From positions 2,584,001-2,648,000 of the forward strand of contig OX638333.1 of NCBI GenBank assembly GCA_951812895.1: a DNA stretch of 64,000 nt, in the 5' to 3' direction. Under the pieces are notes generated by a model, which was given only the letters and a program-made list of their open reading frames with translations, ran no database searches and was not told the origin of the DNA. This DNA comes from an uncultured Roseovarius sp. Lineage in GTDB: Bacteria > Pseudomonadota > Alphaproteobacteria > Rhodobacterales > Rhodobacteraceae. Below are positions 9,272 through 18,817 of this stretch, one piece after another. How positions within the stretch are numbered: position 1 is the first letter of the stretch; every line of letters starts with the position of its first letter. A program made the position numbers and the translations under genes.

Positions 9272-9976
9272 CTAAACCGGAACCTTTTCCCGGGCCTGTA
9301 CCGCATGGAATATATGAGTAAACGTCGCCGCCCCCAGGATCGGGATCACCAGGTTGATTAATGGAAAGGACAAGGGGATCGCCATCAATGTACCCGCTGT
9401 CCAGATAGTAAGCCGATTTCTGCGGCGCATCGCCTTGGCCTCGGTGCGGCCAATCCGGCGCATCGCGGCGAGCTGAAAATACTCCATCCCCAGTAGATAC
9501 CCATTCAGGGACCAGAAAATCAGCGGCGAGAACACGGCGAACATTGCGTAAAAGAAGAAGGCAATCGCGTTGGCCGCAATCAGAATTCCCAGGAAATTAA
9601 CGGTGTCGCGAAAGGCGTCGCCAAATGGCACTTTCGTGGCTTTGGGCAAATGTCTGTAATGTTTGTCTTCAACGGCTTGTGCAACATCGTCAAGAAACAT
9701 GGAAGTGATTGTAGAGGCCACCGGCACCATCAGCACCACCGAGAATATTAGCAAGACAAAGAAACTGCTCCAGGTCAGCAGATCACCCAGCCAGGTCACC
9801 TCTCCAATAAGGGGAAGTGTGATTTCGTCGCCCATGGTCCATTGCAGGAGCCACAAGAGGCCAGCATTGAAAGCCACAAGAAGGGCTATACTCAGACCGA
9901 TGCCAAGGCCGAGGATTCTTCGAAATCTTGGATCTCCAACCTGTCCCAGGGCTTTGAAAAAGGAAGAAAATATCAT
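9272..9976 (-). CDS. EI24 domain membrane protein (CysZ-like)
   Basis: A 234-residue membrane protein starting MIFSSFFKALGQVGDPRFRR, with about four long hydrophobic stretches and the SLNGYLLGMEYFQLAAMRR segment typical of the EI24/CysZ family. CysZ supports sulfate uptake in enterobacteria; no cys genes lie nearby, so transport of sulfate is only a possibility. A start at 9988 is a TTG; the ATG at 9976 overlaps the nitroreductase stop as ATGA and is preferred. It is translationally coupled to that gene. Confidence 0.85.
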   Translation of the reverse strand: MIFSSFFKALGQVGDPRFRRILGLGIGLSIALLVAFNAGLLWLLQWTMGDEITLPLIGEVTWLGDLLTWSSFFVLLIFSVVLMVPVASTITSMFLDDVAQAVEDKHYRHLPKATKVPFGDAFRDTVNFLGILIAANAIAFFFYAMFAVFSPLIFWSLNGYLLGMEYFQLAAMRRIGRTEAKAMRRRNRLTIWTAGTLMAIPLSFPLINLVIPILGAATFTHIFHAVQAREKVPV

Positions 9977-10551
9977 TCCGATACCCAAGTTATGATGGTG
10001 TCCAGGTCCGGACGCGGTCGATCCGGGGGCGTGGTAGTTTCGGTTCCGATATGTATGAACCCGGCGACCCGTTCATGTGCCTCAAGCCCCAAACCGTCCC
10101 TTACAAACCCTTGATCATGCGAAGGCCAGCCACTGAGCCAGTTTGCCCCCCAGCCAGAGGCGAGCGCAGCATTGAGCAAGGCCAGACAAACAGCGCCGGT
10201 GGAATAGGTCTGTTCGATGGCCGGGATTTTTTCAGAGGGTTTTTGCACTTCGATCACCGCAACAGCGAGATGCCCGTCTGTGAAGGCAAGGCGTGCTTTT
10301 GCCACCTCTTCTTCTGAACGCCCTGCGGATGGGCCATGACTTTCCACCACATCAGCGAGCCGGAGCATAGCCGCGCGTTCCAGTACGACAAACCGCCAGG
10401 GTTCGAGTTTGCCGTGGTCGGGGCTGCGGGCGGCGGCGGTGAGGATTGGTAAAAGGTCTGACCGAGAGGGCGTCGGTGTGGTCAGGGTTTTTGCCGGGCG
10501 TGAACGGCGATTCAGCAGAAATTCGAACGCTTGAGGGTTTGGATCGGGCAT
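9973..10551 (-). CDS. Nitroreductase family protein (YdjA-like)
   Basis: A 192-residue FMN-dependent oxidoreductase of the short nitroreductase type. LLNRRSRPAKTL near the N-terminus is the FMN phosphate-binding element, ARSPDHGKLEPWRFVVLE resembles the E. coli YdjA block, and TYSTGAVCLALLNAALASGW and GFIHIGTE complete the fold. These proteins are homodimers that reduce nitro or quinone substrates with NAD(P)H; the physiological substrate is unknown. The stop overlaps the start of the CysZ-like gene. Confidence 0.88.
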   Translation of the reverse strand: MPDPNPQAFEFLLNRRSRPAKTLTTPTPSRSDLLPILTAAARSPDHGKLEPWRFVVLERAAMLRLADVVESHGPSAGRSEEEVAKARLAFTDGHLAVAVIEVQKPSEKIPAIEQTYSTGAVCLALLNAALASGWGANWLSGWPSHDQGFVRDGLGLEAHERVAGFIHIGTETTTPPDRPRPDLDTIITWVSE

Positions 10552-10682
10552 GGGGGGTCCTGATGGGCTGTTTGCTTGGGCCCTATGTCAAGTCTCAGGC
10601 CTGTAGGGTCAAGGGCAGCATCGGGCGATTTGAACCGCTAAATGCCGATTGGCTGCTTTAACTTTACCAGCAATTCGAACTG

Positions 10683-10922
10683 TCACGCCGGTTTCGTTTC
10701 GATGGAGTAAACACCCTCGGGCAGATTAAGCGCTGCACCAAGGTCTCGCAGCTGTGACATCGACAGGGTTACAGTCTGGGTCCGGTCATTGTGGGGGTCA
10801 TATTGCTCGATTGTGACGCATTCTTCGAATGCGTTGATCACAATATCTTCGTAAAGTGGCGCCTGACCTTCGTCCACCAGCGTCACAACGGTTGAGTCGA
10901 ATTCGTGTTCAATGGAAAACAT
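10683..10922 (-). CDS. Hypothetical 79-residue acidic protein
   Basis: A small acidic protein (MFSIEHEFDSTVVTLVDEGQ at the start, ending GVYSIETKPA), with no signal peptide, membrane segment or cysteine motif except one Cys. The beta-rich pattern and lack of low-complexity suggest a folded cytoplasmic domain. The family was not recognised. It is divergent from the M48 protease gene at 11044 and stands alone. Regular codon use and the absence of a better overlapping frame support a real gene. Confidence 0.65.
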   Translation of the reverse strand: MFSIEHEFDSTVVTLVDEGQAPLYEDIVINAFEECVTIEQYDPHNDRTQTVTLSMSQLRDLGAALNLPEGVYSIETKPA

Positions 10923-11043
10923 GATCCTACCCTATTGGTTTGGCGGGTCTTTGCAAGATACGCATTACGTTGTGATCCGGGGTGGCGGTGCGCGTGAAGA
11001 TTGATAGAATGGCCAGGCCGCATGACAAGAGCGAGGGTTTGCG

Positions 11044-11757
11044 ATGCGTTGGTTAATATTGTCCTGTACGATTGCACTGGGGGGATGCGTCACGACAACC
11101 GAGTCAGGCCAGCCGAGCCAGCCTGCGCCGACCAAGACAGCGGCGCCGAAAAAGCCTTCAAAACCAACGGCGGCCGAAGTTGCCCGGTTCAAACAAGTGG
11201 TTGCGCGGGTTGAACCGGTGGCAGAACGGGTCTGCAGAGCGCAGAAAAAGAACATTAACTGCGACTTTAAGATTGTCATCGACAGCCGTGCGGATGCACC
11301 ACCAAATGCGTATCAGACCCTCGATAAATCGGGTCGTCCGATCCTTGGGTTTACCCAAAGTATCATTGCCGAGATGCGCAATTCGGATGAGCTGGCCTTT
11401 GTTCTTGGTCATGAAGCGTCGCACCATATTTCCGGCCATATTCCACAAGGTCAGCAAAATGCCATGGCCGGGGCGATCTTGCTCGGCGGACTGGCAGCGC
11501 TTGCCGGTGCGGGATCGGGCGTGATTGACGCGGCTGTGGATGTGGGCGCTACGGTTGGCGGGCGCAGCTATTCTAAGAATTTTGAACTGGAGGCTGATTC
11601 CATAGGCGCGGTTATTGCTCATGAAGCAGGGTATGACCCGGTCCGGGGAGTTGAATATTTCAACCGTGCGCCAGACCCGGGGAACCAGTTCCTTGGCTCT
11701 CATCCGCCCAATGCGCAGCGGATCGAGACCGTCAGACGGGTTGCCGCCTCGCTCTGA
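11044..11757 (+). CDS. M48 family metalloprotease lipoprotein
   Basis: A 237-residue protein with a lipoprotein signal (MRWLILSCTIALGGC, acylated Cys at 15) and a Pro/Lys-rich linker. The catalytic domain carries the zinc motif HEASH at residues 123-127, with the third ligand Glu in ELEADSIGAVIA. It should be an envelope-attached zinc endopeptidase of the type that processes or clears misassembled outer-membrane proteins. The YigZ-like gene starts one base after its stop, implying cotranscription. Confidence 0.88.
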   Translation: MRWLILSCTIALGGCVTTTESGQPSQPAPTKTAAPKKPSKPTAAEVARFKQVVARVEPVAERVCRAQKKNINCDFKIVIDSRADAPPNAYQTLDKSGRPILGFTQSIIAEMRNSDELAFVLGHEASHHISGHIPQGQQNAMAGAILLGGLAALAGAGSGVIDAAVDVGATVGGRSYSKNFELEADSIGAVIAHEAGYDPVRGVEYFNRAPDPGNQFLGSHPPNAQRIETVRRVAASL

Positions 11758-11758
11758 C

Positions 11759-12115
11759 ATGCAGCAGCTTTTGGGTGTCATTAGTGACCGGGGATCGAAA
11801 TATGCGGTTTCGGGTGGTTCAGCGGCGAGCCGCGAGGACGTAGATGCGTTCCTTAAATCCCTGAAACGGGACAAAAGGTTTGCACGGGCGACGCACAACA
11901 GCTGGGCAGTGCTTTTGTCGGATGGAACCCCGCATAAAGGGGATGACGGGGAAAGCGGTGCAGGGATGGTGATTGTGCGGATGCTTGAACGGGTCGTGTT
12001 GAAGGATCACGTGATCGTCGTCACCCGCTGGTATGGCGGGAAGCACCTGGGTGGAGACCGGTTTCGCCATGTGCAGGATTGTGTACACGCCTATCTGAGC
12101 CATATCGGCGTTTGA
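11759..12115 (+). CDS. IMPACT/YigZ family protein, single domain
   Basis: A 118-residue protein containing the UPF0029 (IMPACT N-terminal) domain: DGTPHKGDDGESGAG and VIVVTRWYGGKHLGGDRF are its hallmarks. E. coli YigZ is about 200 residues and has an additional C-terminal DUF1949 domain; here the protein stops after the first domain. The open frame extends upstream into the M48 gene, but the ATG at 11759 immediately after that stop is the natural start. The family is linked to translation or stress control; the role here is unknown. Confidence 0.82.
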   Translation: MQQLLGVISDRGSKYAVSGGSAASREDVDAFLKSLKRDKRFARATHNSWAVLLSDGTPHKGDDGESGAGMVIVRMLERVVLKDHVIVVTRWYGGKHLGGDRFRHVQDCVHAYLSHIGV

Positions 12116-12201
12116 TTCAGGTCAAAGCCGGAATTTTGGCGCGCCCGTAAGCTCTGGGGCAGAAGTCCGCATGCATAGGCGAATAGTCAGGGAGCGTGAA
12201 C

Positions 12202-12468
12202 ATGGCCAACAACGCAAACTACCGGCGTCACACAGAGCTGGTGGACCGGATGGCAAACACTCTTGGTCTGGATCTGGAGGAAGAGGTGATGAAGGGCACG
12301 TTGGATTTAGACAGTCTGGCAGATGCCGTGATGCATTGTACCGGGTGTTCAAATCCTGATGGTTGCGAGCATTGGATGGATGCACAGGATGGCAGGGCGG
12401 ATCAAACCCCGGATATTTGCAGGAATGCAGATTTGTTCAAAGCGCTGAAGGATGGCACGCGTCTTTGA
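12202..12468 (+). CDS. DUF6455 family protein
   Basis: An 88-residue protein with a conserved cysteine cluster (CTGCSNPDGCEHW and ICRNADLF), suggesting metal binding or a disulfide cluster. Residues 20-50 are helical (LGLDLEEEVMKGTLDLDSLA). A GTG at 12196 is in frame, but AGGGAG at 12189-12194 is too close to it and well placed for the ATG at 12202. DUF6455 is a guess based on the Cys pattern and size. No function is known; it stands between the IMPACT gene and the convergent haemolysin-III gene. Confidence 0.72.
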   Translation: MANNANYRRHTELVDRMANTLGLDLEEEVMKGTLDLDSLADAVMHCTGCSNPDGCEHWMDAQDGRADQTPDICRNADLFKALKDGTRL

Positions 12469-12487
12469 GCACTGAATTAATGGCGTA

Positions 12488-13135
12488 TTAACCTGGCAGG
12501 GCAGTGGCCAATGCCGTTGATATGCCGAAAAACAGGCAGGCCGTGGCGATCAGAACGAAGGCATGCCAGATCGCGATGGCATAACGTAGGTTTTCCCAGC
12601 AATAAAACACCACCGCTAGCGTATAGACTGCGCCGCCGGTGATGATCATTCCGATGCTGGACGCGGGCAACCGATCCCAAAGCGGAACAATTAACGCCAG
12701 CCCGATCCAACCCAGTGCCACCTGCGGAAGCCAGCCCGTGGTCATGCGGCCGCGATCGGCCCGCAGCTTACCTGCCGCGCCAAACAGTGCCAGAAGCCAG
12801 ACAATGCCCAAGGTGACATAGCCAAATGACGTGCCCAGCAGGACCGCCAAGGGTGTGAATGTTCCGGCGATTTTCAGGTAGATTGCTGCATGATCCAGTC
12901 GGCGCAGCATGGGGCGTGCGCTGGTATAGGCAGCCATATGATATGCAGCAGAGGCGCTTAACATAAGGATCAGAACCGCAGCATAAACAGCCGTGGCCGT
13001 AAAAGTGGTCCAGCCCATGCGATGCGACCAGAACCAGAACAGTGCAGCCACACCGGCCACCGCCGCTCCGACACCCAGAACATGCACCGCGCCATCCGCC
13101 ACCCGCTCTGCGCGGGTAAGTGTTGGATAAGACAT
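12488..13135 (-). CDS. Haemolysin III family (TrhA/YqfA-type) membrane protein
   Basis: A 215-residue protein with about seven hydrophobic segments. SASAAYHMAAYTSARPMLRR, followed by LDHAAIYLKIAGTFTPLAVL, is the hallmark of the HlyIII/PAQR superfamily, with the Ser-His of the first block and His of LDHAAIY as putative metal ligands. GGAVYTLAVVFY and IWHAFVLIATACLFFG supply the C-terminal conserved His. Bacterial members influence membrane energetics and lipid homeostasis; haemolysis itself is not established for most. Confidence 0.88.
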   Translation of the reverse strand: MSYPTLTRAERVADGAVHVLGVGAAVAGVAALFWFWSHRMGWTTFTATAVYAAVLILMLSASAAYHMAAYTSARPMLRRLDHAAIYLKIAGTFTPLAVLLGTSFGYVTLGIVWLLALFGAAGKLRADRGRMTTGWLPQVALGWIGLALIVPLWDRLPASSIGMIITGGAVYTLAVVFYCWENLRYAIAIWHAFVLIATACLFFGISTALATALPG

Positions 13136-13247
13136 CAGTTTGTCCCTTCTGGTGAAAGTAAACCAGAAATTGGTGACGATAGGCTGACGGGAAATTGTCA
13201 GTAATATGTTACTTTAGCGGCCGTTGCGCATAGAAAAGCGTTTAGAG

Positions 13248-14489
13248 TTAGAGCTCTTTCGTAAACTTTTTCGCGCGATGCTTGGTTGCGCGCCACGCTT
13301 TATGTGCGCCAAGATCACCGTTTAGAACCGCATCATAATCAGAGCCATAAACCGCATCGCACAATTGGGCAGCGCTCAGCACTGTATTTTCTCCATCGAT
13401 GTTTGCGGAACGCCGAAAGCTTGAGGCTTGTGACAATATCCGGGCAAGGCGTTCTTTGGCTGTGCGTTTGCTGCGAGGCGAAGATGTGCGGGCAGCGGAA
13501 AGCGCAGGTTGCGTGTTGGTTTTTTCGGCATGAGCATCAAGAATTTCATTCAATCGCGGCGCAAGTGTTGGGTCAGACGACACGCTGGCCAAAACAAAGC
13601 GGTACCACTCGGTGTAATCCGGTTGAAATTCAGGACCGACGCCCATCCGCGTTCGCACTGTCTCAAGCGTCGAGAAAAATGCCAGGGGGACGCACAGCGC
13701 GTGCTCCAGTACATCTTTGAGCGGGTCAGATTTTACCTCGGCAATGAATTTTTCACCGGCTTTGACGCTTCGGGCATCACCGGATTTATCATGATGTGCA
13801 CCGCCGGTGCTGGCCGGGCTGTAGCCGTTGATGGTGAAGACATGGTTGGCGAACACGAACTTGCCGCCGGTCAGAATGGTGCGGTGTTCGAAATTTACAT
13901 CCGGAATAGCGCTGTCGAACCACATATCTTTAGCCGGAGCGATTCTGTCCAGATAGGCTCGGGCGGCACAGCCGTGGTAGATGTTAGGCGTGGGCTGCAT
14001 GCCCAACAGTTGGCATTTCATCAAAGCAGACTGGTTGATGGCGGGGTCATAGATGACCGGTGCGCTGAAACTGGTTTCACGGTAGAACCGCCCGCCACCG
14101 GTCTTGCGCCCGTACCCTTCATCCGGCCAACCATAGGTGGCGCGGTTCCAGGTCAGGCCATCGGGTTGGTGTTCTTCCAACATGCGGCGCAGATAGGGGA
14201 ACTGCCCCGGCAGGATTGCATCGTCGTCACCGAAAAAGATCACATAGTCGCCGTGGCTGTTGGCCAGTGCATGATTGAAATTCTCACGCATCGACACGCG
14301 GGCACCCGTGTTGAAATAGCGCAATCGCGGGTCATCAATACCCGCAACGATTTCGGCGGTATTGTCCTGACTGGCATTGTCGTTGACAATGATTTCAACA
14401 TCGTCATCTTCGATCGCCAGTGCCGTTCGAAGCGCATATGGCAAATACCGTGGCCGTTCACGTGTGGGGATGATGATCGAGATTTTCAT
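13248..14489 (-). CDS. Family 2 glycosyltransferase
   Basis: A 413-residue protein with an N-terminal GT-A domain: MKISIIIPTRERPRYLPYAL at the start, the nucleotide-binding VNDNASQDNT, and GDDDAILPG carrying the DxD-type metal site at about residue 95. After residue 210 the sequence is less conserved and ends in a basic tail (KHRAKKFTKEL). It would transfer a sugar from an NDP-sugar to a surface glycan or lipid. The frame opens at 14540, but the ATG at 14489 gives the canonical GT2 start. Its isolation from other polysaccharide genes leaves the acceptor unknown. Confidence 0.85.
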   Translation of the reverse strand: MKISIIIPTRERPRYLPYALRTALAIEDDDVEIIVNDNASQDNTAEIVAGIDDPRLRYFNTGARVSMRENFNHALANSHGDYVIFFGDDDAILPGQFPYLRRMLEEHQPDGLTWNRATYGWPDEGYGRKTGGGRFYRETSFSAPVIYDPAINQSALMKCQLLGMQPTPNIYHGCAARAYLDRIAPAKDMWFDSAIPDVNFEHRTILTGGKFVFANHVFTINGYSPASTGGAHHDKSGDARSVKAGEKFIAEVKSDPLKDVLEHALCVPLAFFSTLETVRTRMGVGPEFQPDYTEWYRFVLASVSSDPTLAPRLNEILDAHAEKTNTQPALSAARTSSPRSKRTAKERLARILSQASSFRRSANIDGENTVLSAAQLCDAVYGSDYDAVLNGDLGAHKAWRATKHRAKKFTKEL

Positions 14490-14517
14490 AGGAAAAAATT
14501 GCTCTGTAGTGATGTGG

Positions 14518-15375
14518 TTAGTCGATCGGTTGCCATCCATCGCCTTCCCACCGATAGATCAATTCCGAAATCATGTAGGCACTAGTGCTGCTAAAATCCC
14601 GTGCAACCTCGCGCAGTGCTTGCTCCGAACCGTGATGTGCACCGTCTGCGAACACAACGAGGTCGCGCGTAGGAAACACCATGAGCAACTCCTGAAACTG
14701 CGGCACCAGTTCTCTCCAAAGTGGTTTGAAAGTAACGAACGAGGATTCATAGAACCCATCAAGCACAAGGTAGTAGAGACCGTCACCATCAATTGTCAGA
14801 TCATCGTATTTGCGTCGTAGATTTCCGTATGCATGTTCCCGCAGTGATTTCCGATTAAGTTCAAGAGCCTCCAGGTCTTGCATCTGAACGAAGGAAACGG
14901 ATTGTTCGCTGTCATAAACAAACAGAACCTCGCTATCGCCTAGGATTGTTCCTGCAACAATTTTTTGTCCTGGTTCCAGCACCTCTATGTTTTCCTTGTA
15001 ACTCCGATGGCGAAGCACTGGGTAGATGCGATTCAGATCAGCCCCGGAATGGCTTTCGGGATCGCGCAGAGCTGCCTCGATCGAGACGCGGATGTGACGA
15101 TCGAGCGCTTCTTGCCGGTCGTCATGTTCATCCAGTTGTGTCAGGCTTAAGTAAAGATTGTCCGGGAACAGTTTCAATTCATTATCCGGCCCCAGCTCCA
15201 CATCCACAAATCGGCCTTCGCTGTCGACACGGACATTGCTCACACCCTCGTATTCTGCAAGCGCTTCAGCCATCCAGTCGAGTGTTTCTTCAATTGATTT
15301 TGGTCGGTCGAGTTCCGCCAATACTGCTGTGGGCGTTAGCCAGCACAACAATACAAATTGTAATAGCCTTTTCAT
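14518..15375 (-). CDS. DUF1444 family secreted protein
   Basis: A 285-residue protein with a signal peptide ([20 protein letters not shown], cleavage after residue 20). The segments [32 protein letters not shown] and [16 protein letters not shown] resemble the DUF1444/UPF0354 (YtpQ-like) family, normally cytoplasmic in Firmicutes; the signal peptide here is different. The ATG at 15375 overlaps the rimO stop by ATGA, so it is coupled to rimO. Function is unknown. The domain call is from remembered patterns and moderately sure. Confidence 0.7.
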   Translation of the reverse strand: MKRLLQFVLLCWLTPTAVLAELDRPKSIEETLDWMAEALAEYEGVSNVRVDSEGRFVDVELGPDNELKLFPDNLYLSLTQLDEHDDRQEALDRHIRVSIEAALRDPESHSGADLNRIYPVLRHRSYKENIEVLEPGQKIVAGTILGDSEVLFVYDSEQSVSFVQMQDLEALELNRKSLREHAYGNLRRKYDDLTIDGDGLYYLVLDGFYESSFVTFKPLWRELVPQFQELLMVFPTRDLVVFADGAHHGSEQALREVARDFSSTSAYMISELIYRWEGDGWQPID

Positions 15376-16745
15376 GGCCGGATATGCCCCCAAAGATCAT
15401 ATTCTCCCGCTTCATCTACGGTCACAGTCACGATTTCACCAACCGACAAAGCCTCGGTCCCCTCATCGATGAAAAGACAGCCGTCAATTTCCGGCGCGTC
15501 CGCCTTGGTGCGGCAGGTGGCGATGCCGTCTTCGTCAATGTCATCGACGATCACGTCCTGAAGGGTACCGACCTTTGCTTCCAGTTTTGCCTCGGAGATG
15601 GCCTGGGCCTTTTCCATGAAACGTTCCCACCGGTCCTGTTTGACCTCTTCGGGCACATGATCGGGCAGGGCGTTGGCGCGGGCGCCTTCGACATTTTCGT
15701 ATTTGAAACACCCGACACGGTCGAGCTGCGCCTCGTCGAGCCAGTCAAGAAGGGCCTGAAACTCTGCTTCGGTTTCTCCCGGATAGCCGACAATGAAGGT
15801 TGAGCGCAGTGCGATGTCGGGGCAGTCGTTTCGCCATGCATTGATTTCATCAAGGGTTTTCGCACCAGCCGCGGGACGTGCCATGCGTCTGAGGACATCC
15901 GGGTGGGCGTGTTGGAACGGGATATCCAGATAGGGCAGGATCAAGCCTTCTGCCATCAGCGGGATCAATTGGCGCACATGCGGGTAGGGATAGACATAGT
16001 GCAGCCGGACCCAGGCACCGAGGCTACCCAGATCACGCGCCAGATCGGTGATATGGGCGCGGTGCCCCTTTGCCTCTGCGTGTTTGATGTCGACGCCGTA
16101 GGCAGAGGTGTCCTGGCTGATCACCAACAGCTCTTGCACGCCGTTTTCGACCAGCTTCTCAGCCTCACGCAGCACAGCGTGGGCCGGGCGGCTGGCCAGT
16201 TTGCCGCGCATATCGGGGATGATGCAGAACTTGCACTTGTGATTGCAGCCTTCGGAAATCTTGAGATAGCTGTAGTGCCGGGGCGTCAGACGAACGCCGG
16301 AACCCGGTAAAAGGTCAATAAATGGATCAGGGCTGGGCGGGACCGCCTGATGTACCGCATCGAGGACTTGTTCATATTGATGCGGTCCGGTGACAGCCAG
16401 TACCTTGGGATGGGCACCAGTAATGTATTCTGGTTCCGCGCCCAAGCATCCCGTCACGATCACCCGGCCATTTTCGCGCAAAGCTTCGCCAATCGCATCC
16501 AGGCTTTCGGCCTTGGCTGAATCCAGAAAGCCGCAAGTGTTCACTACGACCGCATCGGCACCATTGTAATCCGGTGAAATCCCGTACCCTTCGGCACGCA
16601 AACGGGTCAGGATACGTTCACTGTCAACCAGCGCCTTGGGACACCCAAGGGAAACCATGCCAATCACGGGCTGGCCCGGCCTTGGGGCCTCGGCCACTTT
16701 GGCGCGCGCCAGATCGGGGCGCAGATCAGGGGGATTTGTGCTCAT
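15372..16745 (-). CDS. rimO: Ribosomal protein S12 methylthiotransferase RimO
   Basis: RimO is a radical-SAM enzyme that methylthiolates an aspartate of ribosomal protein S12. This 457-residue protein shows the N-terminal MTTase domain with cysteines at 35, 71 and 100 ([30 protein letters not shown]) for one Fe-S cluster, and the radical-SAM motif CNHKCKFC at 167-174 for the other. [12 protein letters not shown] separates RimO from MiaB. A C-terminal TRAM domain follows. The frame is open to 16775, but the ATG at 16745 is the plausible start. It is divergent from the AsmA gene. Confidence 0.95.
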   Translation of the reverse strand: MSTNPPDLRPDLARAKVAEAPRPGQPVIGMVSLGCPKALVDSERILTRLRAEGYGISPDYNGADAVVVNTCGFLDSAKAESLDAIGEALRENGRVIVTGCLGAEPEYITGAHPKVLAVTGPHQYEQVLDAVHQAVPPSPDPFIDLLPGSGVRLTPRHYSYLKISEGCNHKCKFCIIPDMRGKLASRPAHAVLREAEKLVENGVQELLVISQDTSAYGVDIKHAEAKGHRAHITDLARDLGSLGAWVRLHYVYPYPHVRQLIPLMAEGLILPYLDIPFQHAHPDVLRRMARPAAGAKTLDEINAWRNDCPDIALRSTFIVGYPGETEAEFQALLDWLDEAQLDRVGCFKYENVEGARANALPDHVPEEVKQDRWERFMEKAQAISEAKLEAKVGTLQDVIVDDIDEDGIATCRTKADAPEIDGCLFIDEGTEALSVGEIVTVTVDEAGEYDLWGHIRP

Positions 16746-16844
16746 GCCGCGCGATATAACCGAGCTGCGGTGCACCGGAAAGCGAAAACCAGTTGTTGTA
16801 CACCGTTCGTCACCCTACCTTTAGTGAAACGGAGGTTGAGTGGC

Positions 16845-18785
16845 ATGCGTTGGATTATCCGCCTGTTGGTGTTGGCATTGTTGTTGGTCGTCGTCGCGGT
16901 CGTTTTATTGCTGATGCTGCCAAGCGACAGGATCGCCCGAATTGCCGCCGACCAGATCAGTTCCGCAACCGGGCGCGAGGTCACGCTGTCAGGCGAGACC
17001 AAGATCAGCTTCTTTCCCGTACTTGGGGTAAGTACAGGCGCCGTGAGCGTGGCAAATGCCGAATGGTCCGATGCTGGACCGATGTTTTCTGCCGAGAGCC
17101 TGAAAGTCGGAGTGAAACCCACTGCATTGTTTGGCGGGGCGATCCGGGTCACCGGGTTTGAAGCCGTGGCTCCAACCATCAATCTGGAGCGTGCCGCCGA
17201 TGGTCGGGTGAACTGGGAACTGGGTGTTGAAGGTGTAGCGCCTTCTGGCCAGTCTAAAGACGGTACCGCGCCGGCCACGTCACAAGCGCTGTCGCTAACA
17301 CTGGACCGGGCGATGGTGCGCAATGCCACGTTGATTTACACCGACCATACGACTGGGCAGAGCACGGAAATGGCGGGCATGGATTTTGACCTGCGTTGGC
17401 CCGATTTTCGCGGCAAAGCCACGTTTGATGCAACAATCTATCCAGCGAAAGAGGCGGTGCAAATTTCCGGCTACCTTGATCGGGTGGGCGATTTCATCGA
17501 CGGTCAGGTGACGGACCTGAGCGCCACGATCGTTGCATCGGGAAGTAAAATTGAATTCGCCGGACGCGCCGGATTGCAGCCTCAGCTTGGTGGTCGGCTG
17601 ACGGGGGAAATTGAAAGCACATCGGCATTGCTGTCAGCGCTCGGTCTGGGTGCCACGGAAATTCCACGCGGATTGGGCCGTTCTATCGGGCTTGATGCGC
17701 AAATCACCCTGACCGAGGACATGCGTCTGACACTGCGAGAGACGGCTTTGCGGCTGGACAGCAACCAGTTTACCGGGGCGGCAGATGTCTACCTTGCCGG
17801 GGATCGACCCAGTATTAATCTTCAGCTTAATGCTGGAGCGCTGGACCTGACCGGGCTGAGCGCCGATGGCGGAGAAGCTGGTAGTGACGCGGCCGATGGA
17901 ACTGCAGGCACAACGGGTTGGCCCAAAGACCCGATCGATGCCTCTGGTCTCGGCCTTGCGGATGGCGAAATCGCTCTGGTCGCCGAGAGTGTCGACTTGG
18001 GTGATTTCAAGCTTGGAAAAACCCGCACATTGATGACGCTCGACAATTCCCGGATGGTGTTCGAGTTGCGTGAACTTCGAGCTTATGATGGTTTAATTAC
18101 CGGGCAGTTCGTGCTCAATAACCGTTCCGGACTTTCGGTCGGTGGCAAGATGAACGCCGATGGTGTGAACCTCGAAACCTTTCTGGGCGATGCGGTTGGT
18201 ATTACGCGATTTGCCGCTGCAGCAAAGGGCAACGTGAACTTTCTTGGCGTTGGTCAGTCGCTGCATGAAATCATGAACAGCCTGAGTGGCGATGGTGCCC
18301 TCAGCACCGGGCGTGGGGTAATTTCAGGAATTGATCTCGACAAACTCTTCCGGTCGGGCAGTATCGGTGGCGGCACCACTGTATTTGACAATATGAGCGC
18401 CAGTTTCACTATGAAAAACGGCAATCTGTTCAACAACGATCTTCAGATGTCTCTTCCATTGGCGAAGGCGAGTGGAGAAGGGCGCATTGGTTTGGGTGCA
18501 CAGGATATCGACTATCTCTTTACGCCGAAGCTTTTGGAAGGAGAGAACCTCAAAGGGTTGGCGATTCCGGTGCGTATACGGGGCCCTTGGTCTAATCCCC
18601 GGATTACGCCTGACCTTGAAAAAGCCATTGATCTCAACCTCAGAGGTGAAGCCGAGAAAGAGATAGAGAAAGTACTGGCAGATGAGCTGGGTGTGACGCG
18701 TGAAGAAGATCAGTCGCTCGAAGATGCGATCATCGACAAACTCGAAAAAGATGCGGTTAATGAGCTGCTCAAACTCTTCGATTGA
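16845..18785 (+). CDS. AsmA family protein
   Basis: A 646-residue protein with one N-terminal transmembrane anchor (residues 1-22, IIRLLVLALLLVVVAVVLLL), then a long beta-rich periplasmic part. ATGREVTLSGETKISFFPVL is the AsmA N-terminal block, and the LNNRSGLSVGGKMNADGVNL to NLFNNDLQMSLPLAKASGEG region is the C-terminal conserved domain. AsmA-like proteins are bridge-type lipid-transfer or outer-membrane biogenesis factors. The frame opens at 16770, but GGAGG at 16831-16835 places the start at 16845. Neighbouring genes give no functional link. Confidence 0.87.
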   Translation: MRWIIRLLVLALLLVVVAVVLLLMLPSDRIARIAADQISSATGREVTLSGETKISFFPVLGVSTGAVSVANAEWSDAGPMFSAESLKVGVKPTALFGGAIRVTGFEAVAPTINLERAADGRVNWELGVEGVAPSGQSKDGTAPATSQALSLTLDRAMVRNATLIYTDHTTGQSTEMAGMDFDLRWPDFRGKATFDATIYPAKEAVQISGYLDRVGDFIDGQVTDLSATIVASGSKIEFAGRAGLQPQLGGRLTGEIESTSALLSALGLGATEIPRGLGRSIGLDAQITLTEDMRLTLRETALRLDSNQFTGAADVYLAGDRPSINLQLNAGALDLTGLSADGGEAGSDAADGTAGTTGWPKDPIDASGLGLADGEIALVAESVDLGDFKLGKTRTLMTLDNSRMVFELRELRAYDGLITGQFVLNNRSGLSVGGKMNADGVNLETFLGDAVGITRFAAAAKGNVNFLGVGQSLHEIMNSLSGDGALSTGRGVISGIDLDKLFRSGSIGGGTTVFDNMSASFTMKNGNLFNNDLQMSLPLAKASGEGRIGLGAQDIDYLFTPKLLEGENLKGLAIPVRIRGPWSNPRITPDLEKAIDLNLRGEAEKEIEKVLADELGVTREEDQSLEDAIIDKLEKDAVNELLKLFD

Positions 18786-18817
18786 TCTGCACCCTGTATT
18801 CGACATAGGGCTGTTTC

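Noticed and set aside
13509-14585. A 358-codon plus-strand frame
   Set aside because: It is antisense to the glycosyltransferase, whose GT2 motifs are unmistakable; the product has no recognisable domain.
14946-15803. A 285-codon plus-strand frame
   Set aside because: It spans the DUF1444-rimO junction in antisense and is Cys/Phe-rich without motifs.
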